This document shows, piece by piece, positions 9,628 to 20,886 of a stretch of 64,000 bases of DNA. Both the position numbers and the translations under genes were made by a program. This DNA comes from Lonicera japonica (taxonomy: Eukaryota > Streptophyta > Magnoliopsida > Dipsacales > Caprifoliaceae). The stretch is from the NCBI GenBank assembly GCA_021464415.1, contig JAKCWG010000643.1, positions 1 through 64,000 of the forward strand, read 5' to 3'. Below the pieces are notes generated by a model, which was not told where the DNA came from, did not search any database, and saw nothing but the letters and a program-made list of their open reading frames with translations. The number at the start of each line of letters is the position of its first letter. Within the stretch, counting starts at the first letter, position 1.

Positions 9628-11330
9628 ATGGCTTTCTTTTCCACTTTTGCATCAAAGTCCATCATGCTCTTCTTGCTTGTGGCAACAATTTCCCTTGTTT
9701 TACTTTCTTCCTCTCACAATTTCGTAGCTCAAGCGCGGTACGTAAATTCCTATCTTAGCTCCTTTTCCAATACAATATTATGAGTATTTTCAATTTCAGT
9801 TGGAGATAAAAACTAGAGAGATTTAAACATAAATCAAATTTTATATTTTTCTTTTTAAAAAATAAATAAATTATAATGCAATAATTATTTTGGTTAGAAA
9901 AATAATTACTCTATATATGTTTGCTCCTACTTATTTTGGCCGGATAAATATTAACTCTTACATTTATAATATAACTCCAACATTGATGATAGCTCAAAGA
10001 TTAAAGAAATTCAAATTTAGTAAAAAAGTTGATGGGACAAAATTGCTACCAACGTATCAATGCCACATCAGTCATTGGTGGGTTATAATGAAATGTGATA
10101 TAATTTTTTTAATCAATATATGATTTCCACATTTGATATGTTAGATATTTATGTTTATATAAAATTACTTGTGTACTATCTTGTTTCAAGATTCAAGAAG
10201 TTCAAACTTAACTAATATATAAAGTGGGTGCTTGATCTAGCATGCTAATACATTAGAAAAATCTTTTATGTATCTTTTAGGACAGTCATATTTGAAAGAA
10301 AAAAAAAATAGTTATGAAATTATGATCTTACAAAATGTCACTATAAGCCTAATTACTACTTTTCATAGTAATATAGATTTGAGGGTCGGTGACTAGGTTT
10401 GTTGAATTTATATCATCGTTATCATCCACTTCTTGTATATTTTAACCACGGGTCTCTTAAGTGATATAAGAAAATATTTTGGTATAGACCCATCTTTTGT
10501 AATAAGTTTTCGTCTCTAAAAACATCTTTCCAATATTTTTTACGGTGATACATCCCCTTGTATTTAATTAGAAAGCATTCATTTATAGAATAGACCGTAA
10601 ATTCAATCATCGTTAGTCTTTATTTGTTGTTAGAATTAGAAGGCAACAGTTTGCCAAATTACACTAGCCTTTCATTTTTAGTCAAAAGATGCATGCAGGG
10701 GTCAATCCTGCCATTCGTCAAGAAAGAAGGTCTAAAATATATAATTTTGTTGTGTATGCGTGTTATCCAGCTATTCGCTAAAAAAGAAACTAGAATCATA
10801 CAATTTCATCATAATTACTTAATTCCTTATTTTCCCATTTTAAGTAGTAGACATAGAAAAACAGCAACAAAAACATTGCCCATAACAAAAATTTGGTGAA
10901 ACTGAATGCTACTAATGAACTTTTACTTCGTATCACAAGTGTCGAGCGCGAATTATTTGGGCTACAAGTAGTCGAAGAACTGGCCAATGGAGCTGCTCGG
11001 ATTGGGCAGAACATGTTGTGGAACGCGGGCGACAAGACAATACTAAAATTCTTCGGGGAAAATGCCCAAAAGGGTTTTCTATCTGGAAAAGAAGGATTCA
11101 AATTCATCGACAAAATGAAGGATATTGCAAGACAGCAATGTAACACCACTTTCTGCGTTACTCTTGATCTAAAATGTGAGCCGTGCTCATTGAATTCACG
11201 GTTTAATGTACATTGTCGCCCCTATTGTGTGTTAAAATGGGTGGACAATAGTACCGTTTCGTGTATCCTACCTTGCGGCCCTCCAGCAAATGATAGTGAC
11301 GTCTCTCCAAGTCCTTCTCCAAGTGCTTAA
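9628..11330 (+). CDS. Small secreted eight-cysteine protein, two exons, family not recognised
   Basis: Exon 1 (9,628-9,737) encodes an N-terminal signal peptide: a short polar start, then a strongly hydrophobic core (IMLFLLVATISLVLL) and a likely cleavage region near VAQA. The intron (9,738-10,864) has a GT donor in GCG|GTACGT and an AG acceptor in AAACAG|C. This pairing joins phase correctly into exon 2 (10,865-11,330), giving about 191 residues. The mature part has a helix-like N-terminal half followed by eight cysteines spaced C-x4-C-x6-C-x2-C-x9-C-x3-C-x11-C-x3-C. It ends in a Ser/Pro-rich tail (SPSPSPSA). Possible N-glycosylation sites are NAT, NTT, NST and NDS. Signal peptide plus paired cysteines suggest an apoplastic, disulphide-bonded protein. 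I do not recognise the family; a defence or cell-wall role would only be a guess. An alternative donor at TAC|GTAAAT exists. A TATA box lies 102 bases upstream. Confidence 0.75.
9738..10864 (+). other. Intron of the cysteine-rich gene
   Basis: The 1,127-bp AT-rich intron starts GTACGT and ends AAACAG. It holds no identifiable transposon or gene. The short open frames inside it (9,890-10,123; minus strand 10,422-10,610; 10,624-10,899) lack domain features. Confidence 0.65.
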
Positions 11331-12142
11331 CATGGTGGTGGTAATTAAGTGGTAACCAGCAAAACCCTAGCTAAAAGAACTTGTTATGGTCACATATATG
11401 AGTCTAGAGTTCTATTTCCCCCCCTTTTTTTTCCTCGTGATAAGCAAGTTATTGTCTAGAGTTTGTATATTATTTTTATGTTGAAGTGTTGTATTACCTT
11501 ATTTGTTCATATAATAAGATTGTGTTGTGCCTAAATAATATATTTCAAGAGAAGATTTTTGATACATCTAATATAACTAAATCCTAGTTTTCTATATAAC
11601 TAAAGTAGTAAAATGGTTTATTTTATAAGGAACAATTGAGTAGATGGGTTCAAATTTCCAAAACCGAACCAGAGGTCACAGTAAGGTAAATATTTGTCAT
11701 ATTTTTCCTCATTCACAAATTATAAAAGTTTTTTACTACTCTAACCTCCAAGTCAACAATTTTTCGTATTAGTATTGTATGTGTCAAAAAGTTGACAAAT
11801 CCAAAATAAAAGGTGTGTGCTTATCCCAAATATGAAGTTCCACCACCAATGTGTCTTAAAAAACACTAGGTAACAACAACAAACCATTGTGAGACCAAAA
11901 TTTGATTGTAGGAAGGTTACTCTGGTTAGTTTTGCTATCATCTGGCAGTATGTCCCCCCTTGAGTGTGTGTATGTTTGGTATTAGCTCGACGTTTACACT
12001 AACAAGTTTACAATGGAAAATCACAAAGCTTTGCTGACTTCTATGAGAATGTGGATAGAGTTTTGGCCAGGAGAAAGAAGAAGATCGATAATATCCTTTT
12101 CTAAGGGATTAGTCATTCCTATTTAGATAGGGTTTACATTAC
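11331..12142. other. 3' flank of the cysteine-rich gene and pre-insertion DNA of the Athila element
   Basis: No gene is seen. The first 200 bases probably hold the 3' UTR; AATAAG/AATAAT-type signals occur near 11,512-11,541. The remainder is AT-rich and unremarkable. Confidence 0.5.
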
Positions 12143-12147
12143 GATTT

Positions 12148-13963
12148 TGATAAACGCTTAATATTGTCATTCATTTGCTCATTTTCGGAGTTGTTTGACG
12201 CGTTTATTTCTCTAAAATACTCGGTTTGCCAACTTATTTCGCGATTAGTCTCGTAGCACTTTTGTATTTAACAATGCTTGGAAAGGCATATTTTTGTGTT
12301 TATTTTGGTGTCTTTAGATTTCAAGAAATATTGTATTTAATACAATATTGGAATTTTCCATGGACAAAAAGAATTCAAGAAAGTCTCTATGTCCATGTGA
12401 TTAAAGAGCATCCAAGAGAGAAAGTCTCCATGTCCATGTGATTAAAGAGCATCCAAGAGAGAAAGTCTCCATGTCCATGTGATTAAAGAGCATCCAAGAG
12501 AGAAAGTCTCCATGTCCATGTGATCAAAGAGCATCCAAGATAGTGGAATTCTCCACCAAAAATAAACAATAAAAATAAAAATAAAAAAAATAAAAAATAA
12601 AAAGCATTGTTTATTATTTTAGCATCCAACACAACTCTCCTATTTATAGTCTTCATTGTTGTGTTGGAGAGGGGACTTTATTACTTCTCATTTCTCAATT
12701 TATAGAGAGCTTGTAATAGTTTTATTTTCTAGAGAGAGAAATGGAGTTCACTTTTATAATTCTTGTCTCTACATTTATTATGGAGTAAATTTCTTTGCTA
12801 AGGCTAAAAGATGAAGTTTGCAATGCATTAATTATGTAAGTTCAATTCTCATTCCATTGTTAGTATTGTTAAATACTTTTTGAATCCTTCATCTTCTCCA
12901 TTTTTTCAACCATTCATAAACTAGTAAGATAATTTTCATATGATGATTTGACTTTGTATGCCTTGTATACATAGATCTCAAGCATTAATGAGAAAATGAT
13001 ACACTTGTGTATTTCTTACTAGCTTATGTCCATTCTTTCTTTGAATGAGATACTTTTCATTGCCAAGCATGATTAGTTTTTGAATATTCATGGAAACACC
13101 ATAAATTTGAGATTTTTATCTTTTAATACTTTAATGATATGTTGAGTGCTTTCTATACTTTATGTGATTTTAAGACTCATCATCTTCTTAGTTAAAGTAT
13201 TGCCAAAGAGGATCTTTTAAATTTATGTCATAAAAAACTTCATTAATCATTTTAAGGATTCAATTTGTATTTATCAAATAAGTCTATATAGGACGGTTTG
13301 ACCTCCACCTAGACCTCCCAATCTTAGACAAATGAAATGTTATGATTTATCGAGCTAAACTCCTTGTAGTTGGCCATTTTCATAATCAAGTCATTTGCCT
13401 AGGGGAAACTAACAATGAGTTCTTAAATGCCTAGTTTAAATTTATGCCTTTTCTTTTTGTGTATTTTAAGTTTGAATCTTGGTTGATATTATATGGGAAT
13501 GGGTTGCACTTGCTTCACACCCTTTGTCACAAGATAAAAAAAAAATGAGAGATACACTTGTGTTGATATTTGCTTACACCCTTTCTTTATATGGCATTTA
13601 TATGGGAATGGGTTGCTTTTGCTCCACACCCTTTTGCTTAGAAATGGGTAAAATATTCAACACTTAGGAATTGCATTGAGAACTTTGAATGAGATTGATT
13701 TTACTTAACTTTGCAAAACAAATGAATTCTATAATGCCTTAGCCTTTTCTCATCTATTGTTATATCATTTTAATTTTTATTGCAAGACTTTAAAATCAAC
13801 CATTAAAATCAACCAATTAAATTCTCTTCACAAAACCTTGGACTCGTAATCACCACATCGTCTTTCCGACTATCCTTGTGGTTCGACACTTGGACTTACC
13901 AAGTATTATAACTTGACAACCTGCACTTGGGTACCTAAGCACGGAAGTATTTTCGGCGCGTCA
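12148..13963 (+). repeat. 5' LTR of the Athila element
   Basis: It starts TGATAAACGC and ends GGCGCGTCA, 1,816 bp. It contains three copies of a 41-bp direct repeat (about 12,400-12,525; landmark TCCATGTGATTAAAGAGC) where the 3' LTR has two. A TATTTATAG promoter-like box (12,641-12,649) is bracketed by the inverted repeat CCAACACAAC / GTTGTGTTGG. A near-perfect 23-bp palindrome centred on TATTTAATA lies near 12,327-12,349. Confidence 0.93.
12641..12649 (+). promoter_or_regulatory. Probable LTR TATA box between inverted arms
   Basis: TATTTATAG lies between CCAACACAAC (12,626-12,635) and its reverse complement GTTGTGTTGG (12,658-12,667). The identical arrangement is present in the 3' LTR near 21,340-21,364. 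The placement suggests the LTR promoter but is not proof. Confidence 0.45.
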
Positions 13964-13969
13964 AGTTTT

Positions 13970-13988
13970 TGGCGCCGTTGCCGGGGAT
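13970..13988 (+). promoter_or_regulatory. Primer-binding site, tRNA-Asp type
   Basis: TGGCGCCGTTGCCGGGGAT follows the 5' LTR after six bases and is complementary to the 3' end of plant tRNA-Asp(GUC), the primer typical of Athila elements. It would start minus-strand DNA synthesis. Confidence 0.9.
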
Positions 13989-14084
13989 ACGGCGAAAGAC
14001 GGATTACGGGTTTTATAAAAAATAAAAATAAAAAAAAAAAATCACTTTGTGGAAAATTTTATTCGAGATCACCCTTCCGGGCTT

Positions 14085-15200
14085 ATGCGCGGAAATTTGT
14101 ACATTGATCTTCGCATAAGTCCACCAAGAGGCCAACCACTACCAAGGCATCCTAGTCCTTCACCTACTCCTTCCGAAATGGCTGACGAGGATAATGAGTC
14201 AAATACCGGAGAAAATAATAATCACGATCCTCCGGTTCGAACAATGAGGGATTATCTTCAACCACCTCGGGCGACGTCTAATTCTTGCATCATTCTCCCC
14301 ACCGACAAGCGGGAACATTCTCCTTTAAGCCAGGTATGCTTCAACATATCCCCTCTTTTCATGGTATGGAATCCGAAAATCCGTACTTACATTTGAAAGA
14401 TTTTGAGGAAGTTTGCTCCACGTTTCGTGAGGCAAACACCAATGAGGAAGTAATGCGTTTAAAACTTTTTCCTTTCTCCTTAAAAGATAAAGGAAAATTA
14501 TGGTTGAATGCTCTAAGACCGCAATCTATTCGGTCTTGGCAAGTACTTCAATCGGAGTTTTTAAAAAAATTCTTTCCCGTCCATCGGACCAACGCTTTGA
14601 GAAGGGCGATATCCAATTTTTCGCCAAAAGAAAATGAAAGTTTTTACAAATGTTGGGAAAGATACAAGGAACTTTTAAACGCATGTCCTCACCATGGCCA
14701 CGAAACATGGAGCCTTGTAAGCTATTTTTATGAATCACTCACTCCCGCCATGCGCACGTTTGTGGAAACGATGTGTAATGGAAATTTTTTGAGCAAAAGT
14801 CCGGAGGAAGCTTTGTTGTACTTTGATGAAATAGCCGAAGGTGCCCAAAATTGGAACACCTACACGGACGAGGTTAAGGGTAAAGTTTCCGAGAGGGGGG
14901 GTTTGTACCAATTGTCAAAAGGTGATGACATTGAGTTAAAATTTCTTCAATTGTCAAAGAAAGTCGAAGCCATGGAGTCTTGTAAAATGAGGGAAAGCAG
15001 TGTAGGTACTAGCACCGTTTGTGTCATTTGTGAGAAGGTGGGACATTCCACGGAGGAGTGTCACACAATTCCGGCCTTCAAAGAGGTCCTTCAAAGTCCC
15101 TCACAAGTCAATGCCTTGAACTCGTATCCTAGACCACACAATGATCCATTTTCTCAAAGGTACAATGAAGGGTGGAGGAACCATCCTAATTTTAGTTGGG
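14085..15200 (+). pseudogene. Athila gag, broken by frameshifts
   Basis: This is the capsid/nucleocapsid region, which packages element RNA in cytoplasmic particles. I place the start at the ATG at 14,085; the ATG at 14,178 is an alternative. The reading frame begins in one phase, shifts near 14,311 (a GGG run) and continues through the retrotransposon gag domain (about 14,350-14,870, with the ENPYLHLKDFEEVC landmark). A zinc knuckle C-x2-C-x4-H-x4-C follows at about 15,019-15,060. A second shift lies at the six-G run 15,198-15,203, after which the protease frame follows. Athila normally has gag and pol in one long frame, so both shifts are breaks. No in-frame stop interrupts the long sections, and the breaks look recent. 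Confidence 0.8.
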
Positions 15201-15203
15201 GGG

Positions 15204-16599
15204 AAATCAAAATACTCATCAAAATTCGAATGCAAATTCCTACCAACCAAGACCACCTCCACCCCAAAACAACTCTTTTGGTCAAGCAAACCCAAACCCA
15301 AATTCAAATTTGGAGACTCTTTTGCGGCAGTTTGTAGACAAAACCAATAGAGATGTTAGTGATTTGAAAATTCAAATGTCCAAACTCACCACTGCTTTAG
15401 CAACCCAAGAAAAAGGAAAGTTTCCGGCCCAACCAATAGCTAATCCTATAGGGCAAGCCATGATAGTTGAAGGGGAGTCGAGTGGGAATGTAGAGGAGTT
15501 AAAATCCATCACAACCCTTAGAAATGGAAAGATGATTGACAAAACTATAGTTCCTAAGGCCCAAACGCCGGTGGACATAGCCGAGTCAACACCAAGTGAA
15601 GGAGTAGAAGAAGAAAAGAATGTGAGGGAAAAGGAGGAGGAAAAGAGGAATGAGAAAGAGGACATAGAAAAAATCAGAAATAACATCAAAGTCCCTTTTC
15701 CCGAAAGGTTAAATCAACCTCATAAGGAAAATTGCAACACCGAAATTCTTGATGTGTTTAGGCAAGTCAAGATCAACATTCCATTGCTTGACGCGGTCAA
15801 GCAAATACCTTCATATGCTAAATTTCTCAAAGATTTGTGTACCACAAAAAGAAGGTTGAATGTTAAGAAAAAAGCATTTATGACAGAGCAAGTGAGCTCT
15901 ATCATGCAAGGCACTCGTATTCCAAAATTTAAAGATCCTGGTTGCCCAACCATTTCATGTTTAATTGGCAATTGTCGCATAAAAAATGCTTTACTTGATT
16001 TGGGAGCTAGTGTTAATGTGCTTCCTTTTTCGGTGTACCAACAATTGGGGTTAGGAGAGTTGAAACCCACCAAAGTGACAATTCAATTAGCGGATCGCTC
16101 CGTTAAGATACCGAGAGGGATAATAGAGGATGTTCTTGTGCAAATTGATAAATTCTACTTTCCCGTTGATTTCATTGTTCTTGATATGCAACCGGTAGCA
16201 AATCCCGCTAATGAAATTCCTGTCATTTTAGGAAGACCATTTCTTGCCACATCTAATGCTATCATTAATTGCAAGAATGGAATTGTTAAATTGGCTTTTG
16301 GAAACATGACTCTTGAGCTAAATGTGTTCTCTTTAAGCAAACAACAAAATGATTTTGATGAAGAAAGTGAACATGTGAACATGATAGAGTCATTAGTCCA
16401 AGATCATTTTAATAATACTTACGATTTGGATTCAATGGAAGAGAATCTAACCACTTCCAATGAATTCGATGAGTGTTTGCAAGTGTTTTCCTTACTTGAT
16501 GATAAGGTTCAGGATCCGAAGGAGCAAAAGGGGAGCACATCCGATCCAACACTAAAGCTTGAGGGACAAATGGAGCTCAACCACTGCCAAGCAACTTGA
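15204..16599 (+). CDS. Athila C-terminal gag linker and aspartic protease
   Basis: The frame open from 15,196 covers a Pro/Asn/Gln-rich linker (about residues 15-45), a charged Glu/Lys-rich coil (about residues 120-165) and a retropepsin-like protease. The protease motif [11 protein letters not shown] has its catalytic Asp near residue 267 (base 15,997). It is followed by the hydrophobic flap region and a second conserved stretch [11 protein letters not shown] near residues 343-353. The protease would process the gag-pol polyprotein. The frame ends at a TGA at 16,597-16,599, just after a third single-base shift near 16,575; pol continues in another phase and overlaps by four bases. Confidence 0.85.
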
Positions 16600-19463
16600 A
16601 GTATGCTTTCCTAGGTGCTTCCAGAACCTACCCTGTGGTAATCTCTTCCGAACTCTCAAAAGAGCAAGAGGTGAGGTTGGTAAGTATGCTTAATAAACAT
16701 AAGAAAGCTTTTGGTTGGACACTAGCTGACCTCCAAGGGATTAATCCTTTAATTTGCACTCACAAAATCCACTTGGAGGAAAATGCTAAACCATCTAGAC
16801 AATTTCAACGCCGTTTGAACCCAAACATGCAAGAAGTTGTAAGAAATGAGGTATTGAAATTACTAGATGCGAAAATCATTTATCCAATCTCTGATAGCAA
16901 ATGGGTGAGTCCAACCCAAGTTGTACCAAAGAAATCCGGGCTTACAGTAGTAAAAAATGAAAAAAATGAATTAATACCCCAAAGAGTCACCACCGGGTGG
17001 CGAGTGTGCATTGACTACCGTAAGCTTAATGAAGTAACACGTAAAGATCATTTCCCGCTCCCATTTTTGGACCAAACACTCGAAAGAGTAGCCGGGCATG
17101 AATTTTACGCGTTCTTAGATGGATTCTCCGGGTACAACCAAATTGAGATTGATTTAAATGATCAAGAGAAAACCACCTTCACATGCCCCTTTGGCACCTT
17201 TGCATATCGAAGGATGCCATTTGGGTTGTGCAATGCACCAGCGACCTTTCAAAGGTGCATGCTAAGTATCTTTAGCGACATGGTGGAAAAGACCTTAGAG
17301 GTATTTATGGATGACTTTACCGTTTATGGTAAGTCATTCGATAATTGTTTGTTGAATGTTGAGCAGGTTTTAGAAAGGTGCATTGAGAAACAACTTGTTC
17401 TTAATTGGGAGAAATGTCATTTCATGGTGACAAAGGGTATTGTCTTAGGGCACATTATTTCGAAGAAAGGAATCGAAGTTGACAAGGCAAAAATAGAAAT
17501 TATCTCAAAGCTCCCCACCCCCAAGTCAATCAAGGATGTTCGCTCATTCTTGGGGCATGCCGGATTCTACCGAAGGTTCATTCAAAATTTTAGCACCATT
17601 GCTAAACCCATGTGCAAGTTGCTCTTAAAAGATGCCCCATTTGAATGGACCAAAGAATGTGAAGAAGCCTTTGTAAAACTCAAGCACATGCTCACTACCG
17701 CACCCATCATGCAAACCCCCGATTGGAGTTTGCCATTCGAACTCATGTGCGATGCAAGCGATTACGCCGTGGGGGCGGTCCTTGGCCAAAGAAAGGACAA
17801 AAAGCCCGGGGTCATTTACTATGCAAGCCGAACTCTCAATGAGGCTCAAATGAACTACACCACCACCGAGAAAGAACTCTTGGCTATTGTCTTTGCCCTC
17901 GACAAATTTCGGTCCTACCTCATTGGGTCTCCTATTGTCATTTTCACCGATCATGCGGCCCTCAAGTATCTTTTTACAAAGAAAGATGCAAAGCCAAGGC
18001 TTTTAAGATGGATTCTTCTCCTACAAGAATTCAATATTTTCATAAAGGATAAGAAGGGTGTCGAAAATGTGGTGGCGGATCATTTATCTCGCCTTTCATT
18101 CACCGACCACATTGAAGAGAGTGCTATTAAAGACTCTTTTCCGGATGAGCAACTATTCACAATCTCTTCCTCACCATGGTATGCCGATATTGTGAACTTT
18201 CTTGTCACCGAAAAGATGCCAATCCATTGGAATGCCCAAGACCGAAGAAAATTCTTGTCTGAAGTCAACCGTTTCTATTGGGATGACCCGTACTTATTCA
18301 AGTATGGGGCGGATCAAATTATTCGACGATGTATTCCCAATGACGAGTTCGAAAGAGTTCTAAGCTTTTGCCATAATGAAGCTTGTGGTGGACATTTCTC
18401 GGCCAAGAAGACGGCCGCCAAGATCTTGCAAAGTGGCCTTTATTGGCCAACAGTGTTCAAAGATGCCTACCAACATTGTAAATCTTGTCCAAGATGCCAA
18501 ATGTTAGGAGGGATTACAAGAAAAAGCATGATGCCGCTTAATCCAATCTTGGTGATTGAAGTGTTCGATTGTTGGGGAATCGATTTCATGGGACCATTCC
18601 CATCCTCTTTCGGTAACCTTTATATTTTAGTAGCGGTTGATTATGTTTCCAAGTGGGTAGAGGCCCAAGCTTGCAAGAAAAATGATCACAAAGTGGTGAT
18701 CCGATTTTTAAAAGAAAATATTCTTGCAAGATTTGGCACTCCCAAAGCGATTATAAGCGATGGTGGTACTCATTTTTGCAACAAACCTTTTGAATCTTTA
18801 ATGCAAAAATATGGCGTAAATCACAAAGTATCACTCGCTTATCATCCGCAAACCAATGGCCAAGCCGAACTTGCCAATAGGGAGATAAAGCAAATTCTTG
18901 AAAAGACGGTAAATCCAAATCGCAAGGATTGGTCATTGCGTCTTAATGATGCACTTTGGGCTTACCGTACGGCTTTTAAAACAATTTTAGGAATGTCTCC
19001 CTATCGGATAGTATATGGCAAGCCTTGCCATCTTCCCGTTGAGTTGGAACATAAATCATTTTGGGCAATTAAAATGATGAATTTTGATATTGAAAATGTC
19101 GGAAGCAATCGAAAGTTACAACTTGAGGAGTTAGAGGAATTAAGGAGGGATGCATACCAAAATGCTAAGATAAGCAAAGAACGTGCAAAATTTTTCCATG
19201 ATAAATCTATTTTAAGAAAAGAATTTAAACTTGGGCACAAAGTTCTAGTTTATGACACGCGTTTGCATCTCTTCCCGGGAAAGCTGAAATCACGTTGGAC
19301 CGGCCCATACATTGTTCGACATGTATTTCCTTTTGGGGCCGTGAATGTTGAGGATCCCAAAACCGGCTTTGTGTTCAAAGTGAACGGACAACGCCTTAAG
19401 CCATTTTTGGAATTCCCACCTCAAGAGGAGTCCACCACTCTTGAAGATCCGACCTATACCTAA
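16596..19463 (+). CDS. Athila pol: reverse transcriptase, RNase H, integrase
   Basis: The 955-residue frame has no initiator ATG of its own and would be made as part of a polyprotein. Reverse transcriptase spans roughly residues 120-300, with [12 protein letters not shown] and the catalytic FMDDF near residues 237-241. RNase H follows (about 380-480: [34 protein letters not shown]). Integrase has an HHCC zinc finger (about 588-630) and a D,D35E triad with Asp in GIDFMGPF (near 661), Asp in IISDGG (near 720) and Glu in GQAELANRE (near 756). The C-terminal part ([11 protein letters not shown]) resembles the usual DNA-binding tail, and no chromodomain is present. All catalytic residues look intact. 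It copies element RNA and inserts the cDNA in the nucleus. Confidence 0.93.
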   Translation: MKYAFLGASRTYPVVISSELSKEQEVRLVSMLNKHKKAFGWTLADLQGINPLICTHKIHLEENAKPSRQFQRRLNPNMQEVVRNEVLKLLDAKIIYPISDSKWVSPTQVVPKKSGLTVVKNEKNELIPQRVTTGWRVCIDYRKLNEVTRKDHFPLPFLDQTLERVAGHEFYAFLDGFSGYNQIEIDLNDQEKTTFTCPFGTFAYRRMPFGLCNAPATFQRCMLSIFSDMVEKTLEVFMDDFTVYGKSFDNCLLNVEQVLERCIEKQLVLNWEKCHFMVTKGIVLGHIISKKGIEVDKAKIEIISKLPTPKSIKDVRSFLGHAGFYRRFIQNFSTIAKPMCKLLLKDAPFEWTKECEEAFVKLKHMLTTAPIMQTPDWSLPFELMCDASDYAVGAVLGQRKDKKPGVIYYASRTLNEAQMNYTTTEKELLAIVFALDKFRSYLIGSPIVIFTDHAALKYLFTKKDAKPRLLRWILLLQEFNIFIKDKKGVENVVADHLSRLSFTDHIEESAIKDSFPDEQLFTISSSPWYADIVNFLVTEKMPIHWNAQDRRKFLSEVNRFYWDDPYLFKYGADQIIRRCIPNDEFERVLSFCHNEACGGHFSAKKTAAKILQSGLYWPTVFKDAYQHCKSCPRCQMLGGITRKSMMPLNPILVIEVFDCWGIDFMGPFPSSFGNLYILVAVDYVSKWVEAQACKKNDHKVVIRFLKENILARFGTPKAIISDGGTHFCNKPFESLMQKYGVNHKVSLAYHPQTNGQAELANREIKQILEKTVNPNRKDWSLRLNDALWAYRTAFKTILGMSPYRIVYGKPCHLPVELEHKSFWAIKMMNFDIENVGSNRKLQLEELEELRRDAYQNAKISKERAKFFHDKSILRKEFKLGHKVLVYDTRLHLFPGKLKSRWTGPYIVRHVFPFGAVNVEDPKTGFVFKVNGQRLKPFLEFPPQEESTTLEDPTYT

Positions 19464-20886
19464 CAAGTATAGGTGATGTTATATATACTTTTATAAAAAA
19501 AACAAAAAAAAAAAAAAAAAAAAAAACTTTTGCTTTATTTTCTTTCCTTCCTTTTTGGGTTTGGTTTGATAAACATGATATGAGGATTGAAATGTGGTTG
19601 TAATGCATACATGTTATGTTTTATCTAATTCTAACCCGTTTGTTTTTGTTAGTGTGTACATATAGTAATTTTGCTTTGAAAAATAGCTCTCTTTTCCTCA
19701 TGAAAATCGAAAAGCCAAATGGGAGAATGCCAATTTCTCGTTCTCTTCACATTGAGGACAATGCGTTCTTCAAGTTGGGGGGTAATGTACTTAAACTTTA
19801 ATGGCTTTTCAATTTCTGAATTTTTCATGCGTGTAGAGCTTAAAAAAAAAAAAAATTGAAAGTTTGAAATATGATGATCATTTTTTTTAGAATTGTCTTT
19901 GAATTGATGGTTTTTGACATGAAATTCTTAATTCGGATAGGTAGTTGAGTGATAATCTCCATGGCATTGCTTTATTTAGATTCTTGAGCCTTGTAGTTTC
20001 CTATGAATATGCATAATGTTGTGGTTTGATTTAGTCTTTGGTATCACATAGAGTGATTTTCATCTTATGTAGAGAGAAATAATGTTCAAATGCAATAAAA
20101 GCTCTTTCGAAAAGATCCTCCTTAGAGGGGACACATGCATGGCACTTAAAAAAAATTTAAAAACTTGGATGACTTTTAAACTTAATATTGACTTTAAGCT
20201 TCACTTGACTAAATTCATAAGTCATTTTGTCTAATATTAAGGATAGGCAAAGGTTACCATATGGAAAAGGGGTGAATAGCTTCCTTTGTGCATTTAAAAA
20301 AAAAAAGAAAAAAAAAGAAGAAGTTATGAATGCAAAATTACAAAGTGAGACCGCTGCCCTCCATAGAGATGCAAACCACCTTGAGCTAATTTAGCAAAAA
20401 GTCCAAGTAAAAGATAAAAAAAAAAAAAAAAAAAGTGCTTAAAATTGACAAAGTTCTTGAGCTTTTGTTTTTGAAAGATTTCTCTCTTCCACTATTGATG
20501 AATAGAACTATTTGTGATTAAGAATGATTGTGTCAAAGATCCATATACATAGTGTGTTCAAATGGGAATGTGGAACTAGTTTCTAAAGGAGATTGTAAGC
20601 AATGGAGATCGTTATTCAAATGCCAACATTCCGGAAATTGTAATAGTAATGCCAAACACTTAAATCAATTCATGAAAATGCTTCAATTCTACTACTTAGA
20701 TTTCAAACTTCGGATGTTTGTGGGTATCATCACTGTAAACCCTCACGAGACAAACCTCGTCTTCTAAGGGAACTTGGGAGTTTTTAAAATGGCTTAGTGC
20801 ATTTTATCAATGCATTTTCGGATATTATATATAGCTATTTTTATTTTGCATGCTAAGGGACTAGCAAGAGATAAGTCGGGGGGAGT
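19464..20886 (+). other. Athila non-coding region between pol and 3' LTR
   Basis: It contains poly-A tracts (19,495-19,526; 20,292-20,320; 20,418-20,434) and no convincing env-like gene. A motif ACATTGAGGACAATGCG (from 19,749) followed by AAGTTGGGGGGT (19,772-19,783) resembles a conserved block found after pol in many plant Ty3/gypsy elements, probably an internal polypurine tract. Confidence 0.7.
20870..20886 (+). promoter_or_regulatory. Polypurine tract of the Athila element
   Basis: ATAAGTCGGGGGGAGT directly precedes the 3' LTR and would prime plus-strand DNA synthesis. Confidence 0.8.

Noticed and set aside
12226..12441. 71-residue frame found identically at 12,226 and 20,965
   Set aside because: It lies in the two LTRs of the Athila element and partly consists of the 41-bp repeat. 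Identity reflects LTR duplication, not coding constraint.
19464..20886. env-like gene in the Athila element
   Set aside because: No frame longer than about 80 residues, no signal peptide with a C-terminal membrane segment, and several poly-A tracts.
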